Source: Pomphorhynchus laevis (taxonomy: Eukaryota; Acanthocephala; Palaeacanthocephala; Echinorhynchida; Pomphorhynchidae). Taken from it: DNA of 64,000 bases. This document shows, piece after piece, positions 22,515 through 34,903 of this stretch. The translations under genes and the position numbers were made by a program. A model generated the notes under the pieces. It was given only the letters and a program-made list of their open reading frames with translations, had not been told where the DNA came from and searched no databases. Each line of letters starts with the position of its first letter. The stretch's first letter is position 1. The DNA is taken from contig WNNJ02001739.1 in assembly GCA_012934845.2 (NCBI GenBank), forward strand, positions 124,001 to 188,000, written 5' to 3'.

Positions 22515-22800
22515 ATATTTATTGACTCAACTTGTTCTGGGTAGTGATTCGATATATCCAAAAGAGGGTATAAAGCAGAGTAACCATCCTGCAATGGCTG
22601 CATTTGCAACGGCGTCACTACCACTAATCCGCAAAATACAGGAATAATGTTCGAACATAATGCAATGCTGGCTCGCCGATGACGCGAATTTTGTCGGACA
22701 ACCACAGAATATTAAACGTGCATAGAATTAAATACAGAAAATGGAACCAGAAATCGGCTACTTTGTCAATCCTAAAAAACATGTTTACTGCTTTTGAAAT
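22515..22800 (+). mobile_element. Reverse-transcriptase fragment of uncertain class
   Basis: The plus strand reads HPAMAAFATASLPLIRKIQE, MQCWLADDANFVGQPQNIKR and EIGYFVNPKKHVYCF. The LADDAN block is an RT active site, and GYFxNxKK is typical of the RT that accompanies the C-terminal region seen at 20830. Both fragments may come from the same family but lie in reversed order, so they are separate pieces. Decayed. Confidence 0.45.
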
Positions 22801-23267
22801 TGTATATGATACACTGTATATGACTTATCAATATTAAGTTAAATATTAAATATAAAATTATTTGAAAATGTATATGATACACTGATTAAATATTAATAAA
22901 ATTTTGTTTTAATTCTAAGTTTCGAAAAGACAATACATTTGTTCATATTGAACTGTGGAAGAATATTAAAAGAGATATTTGTCGAAATTTCTAAATATTT
23001 TAAAATTATTTGTGTAGATGAAAATGCCTATTTGCTTTCTTTTTCAGTTGTCTTGAATCAATTTAGCTAACTGAGTATAACTATTTTATACTAAATAAAT
23101 AAAAAATAATTATAAATAATAAATAATTATATAAGATTTTTTACAAAAAATACTTATATAATGATAAAATTTATTATTAAAATTTCAAATAATAATTTAA
23201 TAATTAAAATTTTCAAATAATAATCTTTATTATCAAATTTGCTTAAAACATTAAAATGTCGATTTAT
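22801..23267. other. AT-rich DNA without a recognisable gene
   Basis: It contains a reversed Penelope-terminus-like AGCTAACTGAGT at 23067-23078. Nothing else is supported. Upstream, 22451-22514 is a short TATTAAATATTGAA repeat. Confidence 0.4.
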
Positions 23268-23540
23268 TCAATAAAGGAAACTTTTGTCATTTGATAAATT
23301 TGTGTAGATTGTTATAAATTTGTTATTGCAAAATCTAGTAAAAATGCAAAAAAATTTCATATGTAAATTTAAATTTAAACATTTACAATTGCAGTCACTT
23401 CTATTATTTCCATATTCGTTTGATTTGTTGAAATAAATAAAAATATACGGTATGAACTGCCATAACACAATTAAACAAAGAAAGTTTTTACTGCATCCAC
23501 AACCACACTTCATGTCACAAAATGCGTTACTCATAGTCAA
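23268..23540 (-). CDS. Candidate small membrane protein, unknown
   Basis: The frame opens with ATGACTATGAGTAAC directly downstream (minus strand) of a distinctly GC-richer block at 23541-23650, which could be a promoter or 5' UTR. The first 45 residues contain CDMKCGCGCSKNF and a hydrophobic run FLCLIVLWQFIPYIFIYF, a probable membrane segment. The rest is asparagine- and lysine-rich. It may be intron, because a GTAAAT donor lies near the codons for DCN. Product not recognised; could be the first exon of a longer gene. Confidence 0.3.
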   Translation of the reverse strand: MTMSNAFCDMKCGCGCSKNFLCLIVLWQFIPYIFIYFNKSNEYGNNRSDCNCKCLNLNLHMKFFCIFTRFCNNKFITIYTNLSNDKSFLY

Positions 23541-24373
23541 TTGTTAGGACGCCACTCAATCGTGTTTAGTGATGGCGGTTGGTCACTGTTTGCGGTTAGG
23601 TTGCATGAGCTATTGCCCATTGATTGTGCCGCCGCGCCTGCCACGAACTAATAAAGACACAAGTTTAAGAAATTATTTTAATCGGTGTTACCACATTTTT
23701 ACTATTTATTTCTAATCTATCATAACATAATCAATCTGTAGATATTCATTCTCATGGATTTGTTGTCTTTTTATAAATGTCAAAAAATTATATGCGAAAA
23801 AGAAGTTCATAAAATCATTATATTCTCTTTTCAATGTAAGTTTCATAAGTATTTTTGTAAAATAATTTTTGCGAAGTAATTGATTATTCCTCGCACTGTG
23901 TATTTTATATCGTTCTGAGAAAAATTCGATTTTTGAGAAATTAAATACCATTAAAAGTTCTTTGATTTGTTTCTTTATTCATATGTAATACTAGCAACTT
24001 TGACATTGCTTACATTATTTAAGATTACATGTTAATTCTTTTAGGATAACATTATCTTTTATAAATCTGTTTTTAATTTTCATGTCGCTCAAAAATGAGC
24101 CAATCAGAATTCTCAAATGTTTAAAAAATAAATTTATCACTTTTTGAAAAAATAGGTAAAATTATAAACAATTTAAAGTTTAAAATTTATTCCTTTGCTT
24201 GAATGAAAATAAAGAAAAATTATTAGCGCGCTCTTTGGTCAATCATTTGTTTTTAATTAACAATGGTATTTTGCATTACTATTAGCCTAAATTATTTTCA
24301 TCATATACTCTTTCTCGAATTAATAATTTAATTGAATAATGACGTGTAAAAAATATAAATTTAAGAAGTTTTG

Positions 24374-24512
24374 GAGCTGGATAAAAAAGACTTTTATAGA
24401 TATTTCGCTAACTTCTGTAAGCATCTTCAGAAAGTTACAATTGTAATTTTCTGAAGATGCTAACAGAAGTTAGCGAAATATCAAAATTGTTCTCTTGTAT
24501 TTAATCCAGCTC
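24374..24512. mobile_element. Hairpin MITE with short inverted ends
   Basis: The outer ends GAGCTGG and CCAGCTC are inverted repeats. Inside, a long palindrome pairs GATATTTCGCTAACTTCTG with CAGAAGTTAGCGAAATATC around ATTACAATTGTAAT. It is non-coding and 139 bp long. A diverged copy lies at 42962-43144 with ends CTGGATCAAAGGAAA / TTCTTTGATCCAG. Confidence 0.75.
24445..24488 (+). ncRNA. Hammerhead-like motif in the MITE arm
   Basis: The parts in order are AATTTT (24445-24450), CTGAAGA (24451-24457, core with A at the variable position), T, GCTAAC-AGAA-GTTAGC hairpin (24459-24474), GAAA (24475-24478), TATC, then AAAATT (24483-24488), which pairs with the first segment as stem I. Stem III is almost absent and one extra T precedes stem II, so activity is doubtful. 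The other MITE arm gives the same motif on the minus strand. Confidence 0.4.
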
Positions 24513-26340
24513 AAATAATTCTTTATCAACAATGGATCAATATCAATAATTTAAAATATTGAACTGAACATAATCAGACATTTATTTTTTTGAACAATGC
24601 CAGGAGATTAATTTTAAAGTGCACCTTGACGAATAATATTGCCTGATAGCTGTATATTCTCATCGTTGCGGTTACCTGCAAAGAACATCGAAAATTGCGC
24701 TTTATAATATGCAATATTTGGTACAACTTCTTTTAATATATTGAAAATATATGCACGATTCATATCGCAAATAATATATCGCTACATGTTTCGAATTAAA
24801 AATCATATAGTGTGAGAAACAGACAGTTCAAAATAGTAGTGTTTACTTGTCAAATCATGTAAAAAACCCGTTTCACATGAGTGTCAATCTTCTTTTGAAA
24901 CACTCGAAATATATGGCAACTTTGTCATGTCACAGAGGCAAGCCGATTATTGGTATCGAGCGCAAAGTTATATCATTTAATGAGTAATTGATAAAACCTT
25001 TTTTTTGTAATAATTTTATATGTTTTCAGTATTAGAAACTATTCATTCTAGTCAATTATATATCAAATGTTAAACGCTTAATTTTAATTTTTGCATAATA
25101 TAAATATAAATATTTATAAAACGTCGTTATATGTTGTTTGCTATATCACATCATATTTAGGTCATATTGTTTATTTTAGTTTACTTTTATTTTATAAAAT
25201 GAAAAGATCACACGTCACGTATTATACATACACATATTTTATTAGATAGTACATCATTACATTCAATAATACAGATGATAGTAACCTAAAAGCATCCAAT
25301 TAACTGTTAAATTAATCATTAAATTATAAAAATTATTTTTAGATGAAATGTTATTCATTTAAATCTAAATTATTTATTTTTTTTGTTATAGCGTATTTTT
25401 CCAACAATTTAATTTTTACTCTTTTTATATAAAACTTTTTTAATTAGGTTTTTCAATATTGCAAATTATGGTTTTTATGATTTATTCAATGTTTTTTCAT
25501 TTATTTCTTCTTAATTTTATTTACTTTTAAAATTATTTTTATTTGTCTTGATTTTTGGTTGTGCAATACAAATATGAGATCATTTTAAGTGTTTATGATA
25601 TTTTTGTATAATTTTGATTTTATTTTTTATAGCATTCTATTTTCTTGTATCAAATTATCTGTGTTTCTACCGATTGCATATTAATGAAAAACTTGGTGCT
25701 TGAAAAATTATTATGAAATAATGCGTGCGTTTATTATGCATTAATTTTTACGCAAATTATCTCAATTATATCTTGTTACATTAGCTATTTGTATAATATT
25801 CGAAAATTTAAAAAGCATCTGAGCAAGTATTTTAGCGTTAGGAACGAAAACTGCAATGAACTTTCAAGTAAAACTTTTAAATTTGAGTTAAATTTAATTA
25901 ACTATCAATGACTATTGAACAGAAAACAAGTGAATTGCAATTTAAACAATTAACAACTAAATATTTATCAAACCTGTTAATATTAGGTATATTTTTCAAA
26001 AGTATTAATAATATAAAACACGATAAAAACCATTTACAATTTATTACGCACTTTTTGAGTTTTTAAATTTAAATTTTATCAATTTGTAATTTAATTATCA
26101 TTCATAAATTACAAGTTGAATTAAACATCTTGCACATTTTACATTGCCATTCATATTTATATTAGAAGACAAATTCTTTGTTTAAATATATTGTTACGAA
26201 ATCAAAACATTCTTGTTTAATCATTTTGTTTCTATTACAACTTTTAATATAAAATATTTCAATACCCATCGTGGTGTCTAATAAGACTTTTATTCATATA
26301 AAAACTATTGAGATTAAATATATTATTTGGTGTTTATGTC
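24513..26340. other. AT-rich DNA without a recognisable gene
   Basis: Long AT-rich stretch. No frame, family or RNA gene is supported. A slightly GC-richer piece at 24860-24970 has no coding pattern. Confidence 0.5.
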
Positions 26341-26361
26341 ATCACGGCTAATTAATGACAA

Positions 26362-26610
26362 TTGATTAATAGCGTTGATTGTATCAAACAACGAAAACTC
26401 CGATACGGACGGTCGAAAGCTCAAGCCGATATCTTACACTTCTATCTGGGCGTTAGCCAAATTTTTGTCTATCAAATTCGTAATATCAAGGTTCGTGTGC
26501 AGGGATATTCTGGTGTGATCTATGTCCGAAGTAGCGAGATTAGCATGCACCACGACAGTATTAATACGACAGTATTGACCATAAAAGGTAAATATCGTCA
26601 TAGTGTCTAA
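26362..26610 (+). pseudogene. Possible transposase N-terminal helix-turn-helix remnant
   Basis: The frame begins with a segment RYGRSKAQADILHFYLGVSQ and then IFVYQIRN. This resembles the GRS-x-A-D-I-x-x-x-LGVS-x-x-x-VY helix-turn-helix of mariner/IS630-like transposases. Base composition is higher in GC than the flanks. No catalytic domain follows. The match is by eye only. Confidence 0.35.
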
Positions 26611-27236
26611 ACAATTGGTCCCAAAATGTCGTTTCGAATTTCTAGAGTTAATAGTGTCTGATAGAAATGGCTCTAAATTCTTCTTGTTAACAAAAATGCT
26701 CGTTTTGAGATTTTTTCTCCGTTACACATTGTTCGTTTCTAATATTCACTTGAGGGCTGTTATCGAGCTTTGATTGACTGCGCATTCGACATGTTTTTTT
26801 GTAGAATGTTATCATCTTCATTTTATTGGGCATGATATTATAATAAATCGAAATAAATGTTAACCGCCTTGACAGTTTAAAATTTTGATTTTGTTCAAAT
26901 TATGTTTAATTTCGTTATGAAAAAAAAAGTTTGATCTTCGCGTTTATCATACACAACGACAGACGCGACGTCAACCCTACATTTTTTTCAACTTCTATGT
27001 TCATAATTTTTTGTCCGCTTTGAAATTACGATAAAATTTTATTTTACAACAATAAAATATAAATTAAAAAATTTTTGTTAAATTTTGAAAATGTATTAAA
27101 TTTTAGCGTTTGGGTTTAAATAGGTAGCATGCATTTGAAACGAAAAATAGTTAACATTCTTGCTATAGATTGTAACTTTCTAAAATCTAATAAACAATTG
27201 TTTTAAACAATTAAAAATCAGCAAATATTAAAATTA

Positions 27237-27732
27237 TCAAATAGGAATGCGTTCAAAGGTTGCTGACGATTTTTCATATTTATAATTGGATCCCGCGTAC
27301 CAATGTAATGTTTTAACGAGGTCTAAATTTTCCATCTCCGGTGATCCTTTAATTAGTGAATTTGAGTGACGTCTTGGATACTCTAAATTCTTTGGCCATT
27401 CCGCAGGTCGACAAATTCGGCACCTACAAAGTGCTGATGTCTTTCCTAATTGATTGTTGCCAGTATTATTTTTGATGTCAAGCTTGTAATTAACTTGTAA
27501 TTTATTACCTTGTAAAGGTAATATACGCGTTCTTTTAAACGCAGAAGACATCATTAGAAAGTATGCGATTGTCCATGGAACAGCCAGCATTTTGTGAATC
27601 TGTGGAACATGCGGAACCGCCTACAAATACTTCTGGAACATGCGGTGTTATTTCATATAACACATTTTTGAATTTTGAAAATAAACTATTTTTATGTTGC
27701 ACAAAGTTATCACCTGTATCGTCTAAGGAAAT
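27237..27732 (-). CDS. Candidate host coding region, unknown product
   Basis: A strong acceptor (GAAATATTTTCAG at about 27745-27733) opens an exon reading ISLDDTGDNFVQHKNSLFSK, then NVLYEITPHVPEVFVGGSAC. A second frame overlaps near 27590 and continues to 27237, with RTRILPLQGNKL, TSALCRCRICRPAEWPK and NLDLVKTLHWYAGSNYKYEK. GC content is well above the surroundings and both segments look coding, so an unrecognised intron or a frame disruption may connect them. No family recognised. Confidence 0.35.
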
Positions 27733-27899
27733 CTGAAAATATTTCATGCAAGTGTAAAATGAAACGTTAAACTTCAAAATATTTGCTATGCTTTCTTCCT
27801 AACTTTCAGAGCAAGTTACGTAAGTGTTTTTGAAATAATTAGCTAAATTAAGTTTAAACTGAAGTTGTTCTCTAACATTCCAACCTTCAACTGAAATTA

Positions 27900-29173
27900 A
27901 CGACGTTGATATAGCAAATCGAGGGACACGAAATTTGATAAATACCTAACATTAGATTTCAGTGACAAAATATGAACGACATATAGTGTGAATTAAATTT
28001 GCAATTTAGTTACAGTAGAAAGTCAAGCCTTTCAGTTTCGCTGTCGTAAATCAAACAAAACGTTATCAACGATGGCAGAAGTTTTCAAAAATGACCGTTT
28101 CATTATTCAATATATAAAATATAAAGTTAAACATTAAAATTACAGAAACTTATTGAAACAATATTTGAAATCAATATTTTCCATTTTAATAAATTCTTAT
28201 ATAATAATTAAATTTACTTTATAATTATAAAATCATATATAATTATTTATTATTTATAATTATTTATTTTAATTTTTAAACAATAATTATGTTACTCATA
28301 ATGACATTCTTTATTCGAAAACCGTTTTTTATTAGAAAATATTTAATCATCGTTTTCATTTTTATTATATCCTCACGAGGACCTCTATTTTTATTCTAAA
28401 CATCGTTTTTATTAATAAATTCATAAAAACTGACTTTTATTTTAAATTTTAATTTTAAATTTTAATTCTATATAAATATAAATTATATAAAATCTTATAT
28501 TTATTATTTATAATTATTCAAATTTTACATTTCACTTTACATAATAATGTAAAGTTAATAATGATAACACTATAATGTAATGCCTTTATATGATATTTTA
28601 TGATAATATTATAATAATCTATATGTAATTATATCTTACATAATCTTATATCTATTTAATCATATATAATTATTTATCTTTATTTTTTATTTACATATAG
28701 TATAAAATAAATAAACTCAGTGATATAATCTTATTTAAAAATAGTAGTATTAATATTTATAATTTCTTTTATCATTATTTATAATATAAATTGTATAAAA
28801 TTTTACATAATTATTATTTATATTTATTTTTATTTATACATTGTATTAAATGTATAAAATTAAATGCATATTGTATGCAATGTATTAATTAGACTCAGTT
28901 ATCCGTTTTGGAAACCACCATAGATTGCAAAGAGCATATCTAAACCGCAAAGTGAACACTTTGCTAAAATTGTCATATAATATAAATATTATTTTAATTC
29001 GGAGACAGTTGATTTAAATCTCATGAATTGCCAATGTGAGATTATTAACAATAAATTGAAACCTTTAAAATTTACTATTTGTTAAGGTATTATAATCTCT
29101 TTATTTTATAAAAATACAAATACAATTTTTAGAACAAAATATATAATATAATTTAATATTATAAAACTATAAT
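27900..29173 (+). repeat. Left arm of a 1274-bp inverted repeat
   Basis: This arm matches the reverse complement of 35513-36786 from ACGACGTTGATATAG at the outer end to ATAAAACTATAAT at the inner end. Every segment I compared was identical. The arm is AT-rich and made of Penelope 3'-tail material (GAGGTCCTCGTGAGGA complement, TTAGACTCAGTTA at 28890). A full Penelope terminus, GACTCAGTTAGC, sits just inside the boundary at 29197. Confidence 0.9.
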
Positions 29174-29209
29174 TTCTATATAGTATAAAATAGATAGACT
29201 CAGTTAGCG

Positions 29210-31100
29210 GTCGCGCCAACAACAGGCCACCTCTCATGATCTAACTCGTTGGCAGATAGAGGAAGATACGTTGCCTAGGAGACGGTTCCACTTTGATTTC
29301 ATCTGAGTGGCCTTCTTTTAGGCAGCTATCCAACTCTTTCCCCAAGAAAACTACCTATAAAGGTCGACTACAAATATCAACTACCTATAAAGTCGCATTT
29401 ACAATCCCACTCTGATGAAACTCAAGGTCTTAGCCAAAAGGCCTCACCTTCCCTATCTCTGTGTTTTAGCCAGACAGGCCCTCTCGAATGAATACTGAAT
29501 AAAGGGATAGGGCGAGCTGAGTTCATCTTAACCCTTCTCAGTCCCTTTTGGAAGATATTCAAGAAATAGAAGTTTGTCTGCTGGAAGGAAATGGCCTTGG
29601 GTTAGATTAGGCGCATATACCTTAAACGAGTTTTGAAAGAGTTACTATCCCTATAAAAGTTGGGAGCCACTTAATCTACCTAACCAATCCTGTCTTGGGG
29701 TGACTTCAGGAGCAGGGACTTATCTGTTACAGATATCCTTAACTCTTGCGGTCCACTTTCGGGCTACTCCAAATCTGTCGCTCCACTATCTTCTCGGGTC
29801 TGTCAGATTTTGACAGCCGATCAAAGAAGAGAAGTGGCTGTCGCAATTATGTTAGCCGCACCTTCCGATGTAGCCGGCATCAACATCAGTCGCAGATTTT
29901 TTTACCAAAACGTAATTTGGTCTAATGTCCTATAGATATGCGTCCTATTCCGATTCAAAATTCCCTCATATCCATTTAAGTAGGTGTAACTTTATCCCAC
30001 CAAGTTTTCATGGGTTTGTCAAAAGTCGCTCGGTCCATTCAGTAATAGGTGAAGTGTATCAGTTTTGTCAGGATAACAATCATCTGCTTGCTGTAACTGT
30101 TTTTCATTACTTTCCCGCTACCTTTAAACGCATCTTCATTCCTTTTATTATCTCCTATCTCAGGTCCCTCGGGCTGCATGCGAGAATTGTAAACAGGGTG
30201 GAGATATTGCTGTACACCAAGTGGTTCTACTATGAAGACAACCCTGATGCACGCCAGTTCTACACAATTTCAGGTGTGCCTCAAGGCTCCACAATTTCTC
30301 CTGTCTTATATCTTGCTGCTTTCATTGCTCTCTTTAGAGCTTTTAAATATGATCAACATCTCGTGGTATACTCTGATGATACCACCGCTATGTTTTATGG
30401 ACCAGAAAACATAGCGGTGGTACGTTTTCTGGTCGTCTTTCATGGCGCCCATGCTACAAAAAAGGAACTAAAAAGACTAGCACTTTCTGCACTCTCCTCC
30501 ATTTTGCAGTCTTAACAACTCTCCATCTTAACGAGTAGAGTAAAATTTCTGGGGTTCATCGTTACGGTGAACTGATCGGAGAAAGCTGACCTGAATAGAC
30601 TTAAACGCATCCTGAAGAGAGCTTGGTTGGCTTTAATACGGTTCCAGAATCGTCATTGAATGGGAAAACCCCAGTGCGTCTTCGGGGTACTTGGACTATC
30701 CCAGGATTAGTCTTCTTCTATAGAGGACGTCTAGCAGAGCAAATACTAAGGTTTTTCAAGCTACGCATCTCGAGATTACCCACCAAACTCCGCCTCGACT
30801 AAACTTTTAGGGGGTGAGAGACCCGGAATGGTTCAGTCTGTTGGCAGCGCGCTGGTGTGTCCGGGGGCTCAGATCAATCTGGACGTGAGGCCATAAATGT
30901 GTAGAAGTCAGAAGAAATTGTTGGCGAATATAGAACATAGAAGAATGTTATTTCATCGAACTATCTGTTTTTGTGTATTTATTAACTTATGTATGTTTCT
31001 GTTAAGAAAATCTTATTTTTTATATTAACTATTAACTATTAACAATTAATTATTAACTATTAACTATTAACAATAAACTATTAACTAAGACTATTAATTT
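29210..31100 (+). mobile_element. LINE copy (non-LTR RT) with tRNA-like 3' region
   Basis: It starts directly after a Penelope terminus. The frame 29925-30515 carries FHGFVKSRSVHSVIGEV, FYTISGVPQGSTISPVLY (RT motif with GVPQG) and HLVVYSDDTTAMF (active site with S-D-D). The upstream part reads RRFFYQNVIW. The 3' end has GGTTCAGTCTGTTGGCAGC followed by GGGGCTCAGATC (30830-30880), a tRNA-like pair of boxes. It ends in a repeated ATTAACT tail (31030-31090). A second copy of the 3' half is at 32570-33290. Broken. Confidence 0.65.
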
Positions 31101-31159
31101 TAAAACTATTTTGGAACATCTTTGCATCCACGCTGACCAGGATATTCTCTATTGTTATA

Positions 31160-31640
31160 ATCGAATCGCTTCTATCGCATGTCTCTGATTTGATTGACTT
31201 CAACCGCAGGACAACAACTCGGGACCCAAACGTTCGCTTGGATGTGGTGTGTCCTGGCCTCTTTACTGAAAGATTCGAGAGGACGTTTTTTACCGTCAGT
31301 ATATTCTCGGTGCATGCTCAATCTTACGTCAACAAAGAACCCTTGTTATCATTTAAATATAATGAATCCCGTCAGTTTGCCAATACAACGAACGAATATA
31401 TCTGATGGAGCATGGTGACTTCGTTCCTTTGGTGTTTCCACCTCTGGATGCATTGGCAGCAGAGCAAATGCAGTACTTAAGTCAATCGCGTGCAAGCTTA
31501 CAAGAGCAAGCTTTTTACAATACAACGACCTTATTGTCAATTTAAAGCGCAAGATTGTTTTTGCTATAATGAGTTCTGCATCTGCATGTTTAAGATCTAC
31601 TTGATGGAGCATAGGCAACTATTAATCTCAAAATGGTTTG
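31160..31640 (+). mobile_element. Second fragment of the C-terminal region seen at 20830
   Basis: It reads RDPNVRLDVVCPGLF, FFTVSIFSVHAQSYVNKEP and then, in another frame, HGDFVPLVFPPLDALAAEQM. The order and spacing match the ISxRGxF...FFDVxxFxxxAxSYxN...HGxFxPLVF series of that retroelement family. Decayed. Confidence 0.45.
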
Positions 31641-31825
31641 AACTGATTTGAAAGTCAATGACATTGTCTGTTTGAATTAATGCCTATTTGCGGGAACTAA
31701 TTTGTACTGATTTTTAAAATAATTAATAAAAAGCCTCCGTTAAATGATTCCGTTTAAAGGTATTCATTTAGAAAAACTTTTCATTTAGAAAAATGAAAAG
31801 TTTGATATAACTAGGAAATTATGGA

Positions 31826-32130
31826 ATGACTGGATAGTCGAGCGTGCTGAGAGTGTACACCGATACGACGTGAGTTCGAATCATGAAAATAGCAAAATAA
31901 TTTCTTAAGGAAAATGCTGGTACTCAAACCTCTGATGAGCCCGGATGTACCATGCAAAGGGAAAAGCAGGTACAACGACCAGATTATCCAACTTTCAGGC
32001 ATCAGGGAATTTGAATCTGAAAATTTTAGAACGAATACTGGCGTTGATTTGAATCTACAATTCTCAAATATTAAAGCATTGATCAAACGATGTTCAAGGC
32101 GGTTTGATTGATCAGGTCTTCTGCGAAGAA
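31826..32130 (+). mobile_element. tRNA-derived SINE with hammerhead-like half-motif
   Basis: Box A-like TGGATAGTCGAGCG begins at 31831 and box B GAGTTCGAATC lies at 31872-31882. The tail has CTCTGATGAGCCCGG (31930-31944), then AAAGGGAAAAGCAGG, which looks like the CUGAUGAG core and stem II of a hammerhead with a degraded GAAA side. Downstream at 32112-32160 is a hairpin-rich block ending in GACGTTTCGTCC, the complement of GGACGAAACGTC. Confidence 0.5.
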
Positions 32131-32569
32131 GATCTGATCGTCAAATTTTGACGTTTCGTCCTTTGTATCTCAAATTTTAATAAACTTATTACAATTGAAA
32201 AGTTCAAGTAAGTACACAACATTTTGAAAGTAGTTTATGTTAAAAATTTGCTAGTCTTACTAATTATCCTTTCGATTAAATATAATTGCACTCATTGCAG
32301 TTTTCTAGAAGACATTTTCTAGCAGACAGTGTTGTGAGATAGAACCTTCGATAAATAATAACTATAAAGTATATATTTTTCGTTAGTTCATCACTTAAAA
32401 ATTAGTGAAATTAATTATTAAATAATTATATTATCTAAAATTTGAAATTTTGATGATACTACCGGAGGAAGCTTTCAAAATATTATAAAAATTACTTTTT
32501 CCTATTTCATAGATTCTGTTTAAAAGTTTATAATTTTTAACTTAAATTGTTTCTTTTTTTAATTGCACA

Positions 32570-33290
32570 TCTAGTGGTATATGCTGATGATACCACATCC
32601 TTGTTCTCTGGACGCAGGTGCAAAGATGTAATCTCTGACATCAGCCGTTTCTTTTAAAGATTAGAAGATCAGTTGTCCCCATCCAATCTTATTTTAAACT
32701 CCTCTAAATCGCAGGTGGTAGTCTTTCATGGCGTTCCTGCCACCAAAAAGAAACTTAAGAGACTAGCACTCTCTTTACTCTCCTCCATTTCGCAACCTCA
32801 ACCACTCCCTACCTTCACAAGTTCAGTAAAATACCCGGGGTTCACCGTTACGATGAATTGGTCGGCGAAAGCTGATCTGGATAGACTTAAACGTATCCTG
32901 AAGAACGCTAGGTGGGCCCTGAAACGGACTTAGCATCTGTCGTTGAATGGAAAACCCAAGTGCGCCTTTGGGGTACTTGGACTTCTCGGGATTAGTCTTA
33001 TTTTCTAGAGGACGTCCCCCAGTGCAAATATTAAGGTTTCTTAAGCTCCTCATCTCGCGATTACCAAGCATAGTCCGTCTTGATTGGACTCTTCTGGGTT
33101 GAGAGACCCCGGGTGGTTCAGTCGGAGAGCGGCGTGTTGGATCGGCTGAAGGGCTCAGATCCCGCTGGAACTGAGGCCTTAGAAATATGTTGGAAGACCG
33201 GGCAAAATTTTGTAGATTTCTTGACTGTTTTGTTTTCTTTTTAGATATTATCGGTTATTTTAGTTATTTAAGAAAATCCTTATTATTATA
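32570..33290 (+). mobile_element. LINE 3' fragment with tRNA-like end
   Basis: A paralogue of the 29210-31100 element. It begins with HLVVYADDTTSLFSGR (RT active site), continues with LILNSSKSQVVVFHGVPATK and FTVTMNWSAKADLDRLKRIL, then the 3' untranslated region. That region contains GTGGTTCAGTCGGAGAGC (33112) and GGGCTCAGATCCC (33151-33163), spaced like tRNA A and B boxes. 5'-truncated and broken. Confidence 0.65.
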
Positions 33291-33348
33291 CACCGTTGAA
33301 AATTCCTTGTCGTAACGCTTCAAATTTGTAATTTATAATTTGTAATTT

Positions 33349-33380
33349 ATCGCCATTTTTTTACCGGTAAAAATGGCGAT
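33349..33380. repeat. 32-bp palindrome
   Basis: ATCGCCATTT (33349) and AAATGGCGAT (33371) pair around TTTTACCGGTAA. It is a hairpin of unknown origin. The rest of 33300-34900 is AT-rich without a recognisable gene. Confidence 0.6.
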
Positions 33381-34903
33381 AAATACATCTATTTACATCT
33401 AATACATCTATAGACGTCAACTCATTCAGTGTAGCACTAAATAAACGTTCTGACATTCTTAATAAATTTTTCCTAACGTCATTTTTATTTTTCCTAACGT
33501 CGATTTTAAATCAGAAGAAGTAGCAATGTTATTTAAGCATATACCTTATTTTGGCACCGTCCGAGATATAATTTCAGGTGAAGCATCCTCGGATTTGTGG
33601 ATGTTTCTATCGTTTTTGAGTTATCTTGTGGTTCATTCCCAATTGTTAAAATAATCGACTGTTCCATTTTATAAAAAAATCGAGTTTATACTGCATTCTA
33701 AGATGTGCTGGAGACCGCGAGTACTTCCTCAATGGATTAAAACACCTTCCTACAGTTAGTACACTTTCCAGATTGTTCATCTCTTATTTCATTGAAATAT
33801 TTCCAGACAGATATTCTTGGCCTGGGTATAAAAACAATAAATATATAATCCAAACTTATACAAACTAAATTTATGAGAATTTAAAAGATTGGTCGTTGTA
33901 GCGATTCGACATACATGAATGGATGTTTTTAAATGAAAGAGTTTATTGGTAGCTAACTTCATGATAGTTAAATAAACTATCTTTACATAGTTTTGACTCC
34001 TTTTCAAATACAGAACTCCTTTTTAGCTAGTCGATCATTTAACAGAATCTTCCATTGCTACAGATTGTTTTAGTCGTTATCTACATAATTTAGGTAACGA
34101 AAACGATATCTTATACGCAAATCATGAATCCATATTAGTATATATTTTTAAGAAGAAATAACTTAAAGGTACTGAAGGGAACTGAAAATTATTAAAAAGG
34201 AACTGAAATTTTCAAAAAATTTAACGGTAATTATCGGTTTTTACATCCAGATATATGCAAGGCCAAATTAACATTAGGCCTTGCATATAAGCCGTATATT
34301 ATAAGCCGATAATCATGAATTCGATTTTTTTATTTATCTACAAATTTTTCATTTATTGTCTAAACCGAAGAAGTTAAATATCTTTTATAAATCATAAGTA
34401 GAATTTTCGATGTCTGACTGCCTGGGCAACTGTTTGTTGCATTTTTATTTTGTTCTAAAACGAAAAGTTTGTTAAAAATATTGGGTAGAATATTTAAACA
34501 TCGCACTAATTACATTAACATAATAAACTTTATAAACTTTAAAAACAAGTTTATAAAGTTTAGTAAAGTCTATAAAATATTCCTAATTTAAAATCGATTT
34601 ATAATCGTTTTCCATGAATTAAAATGTATACATACCGTAAATTTACTGTATAAAATGTTTTCAAAGTTAGTAAATATATCAAATAAATAACAAGAATTAT
34701 TCAAGACGGATTATATTTTGTGTTTAAATGTGAGTTAAAACAGCTATGATGAATTTTGATTAGTTTCAGGCTCTGCTTGTTATATGCATTGGTTTTACCT
34801 TGAGTAATTGTATTCTAAATGTGAATTAATTAAATATCGAAAGATTAAATAACTTGTCAAATTACTTACGTTCACTGCTTGTTTACTACAAATGAGGCAT
34901 ATT

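Noticed and set aside
23712-23951. 79-residue minus-strand frame
   Set aside because: Lys/Asn/Phe-rich composition typical of random frames in AT-rich DNA; no splice or family support.
31932-31975. Complete hammerhead in the 31826 SINE
   Set aside because: CTGATGAG and a GCCC/GGG pairing exist, but the C-GAAA side is altered and stem I is not evident.
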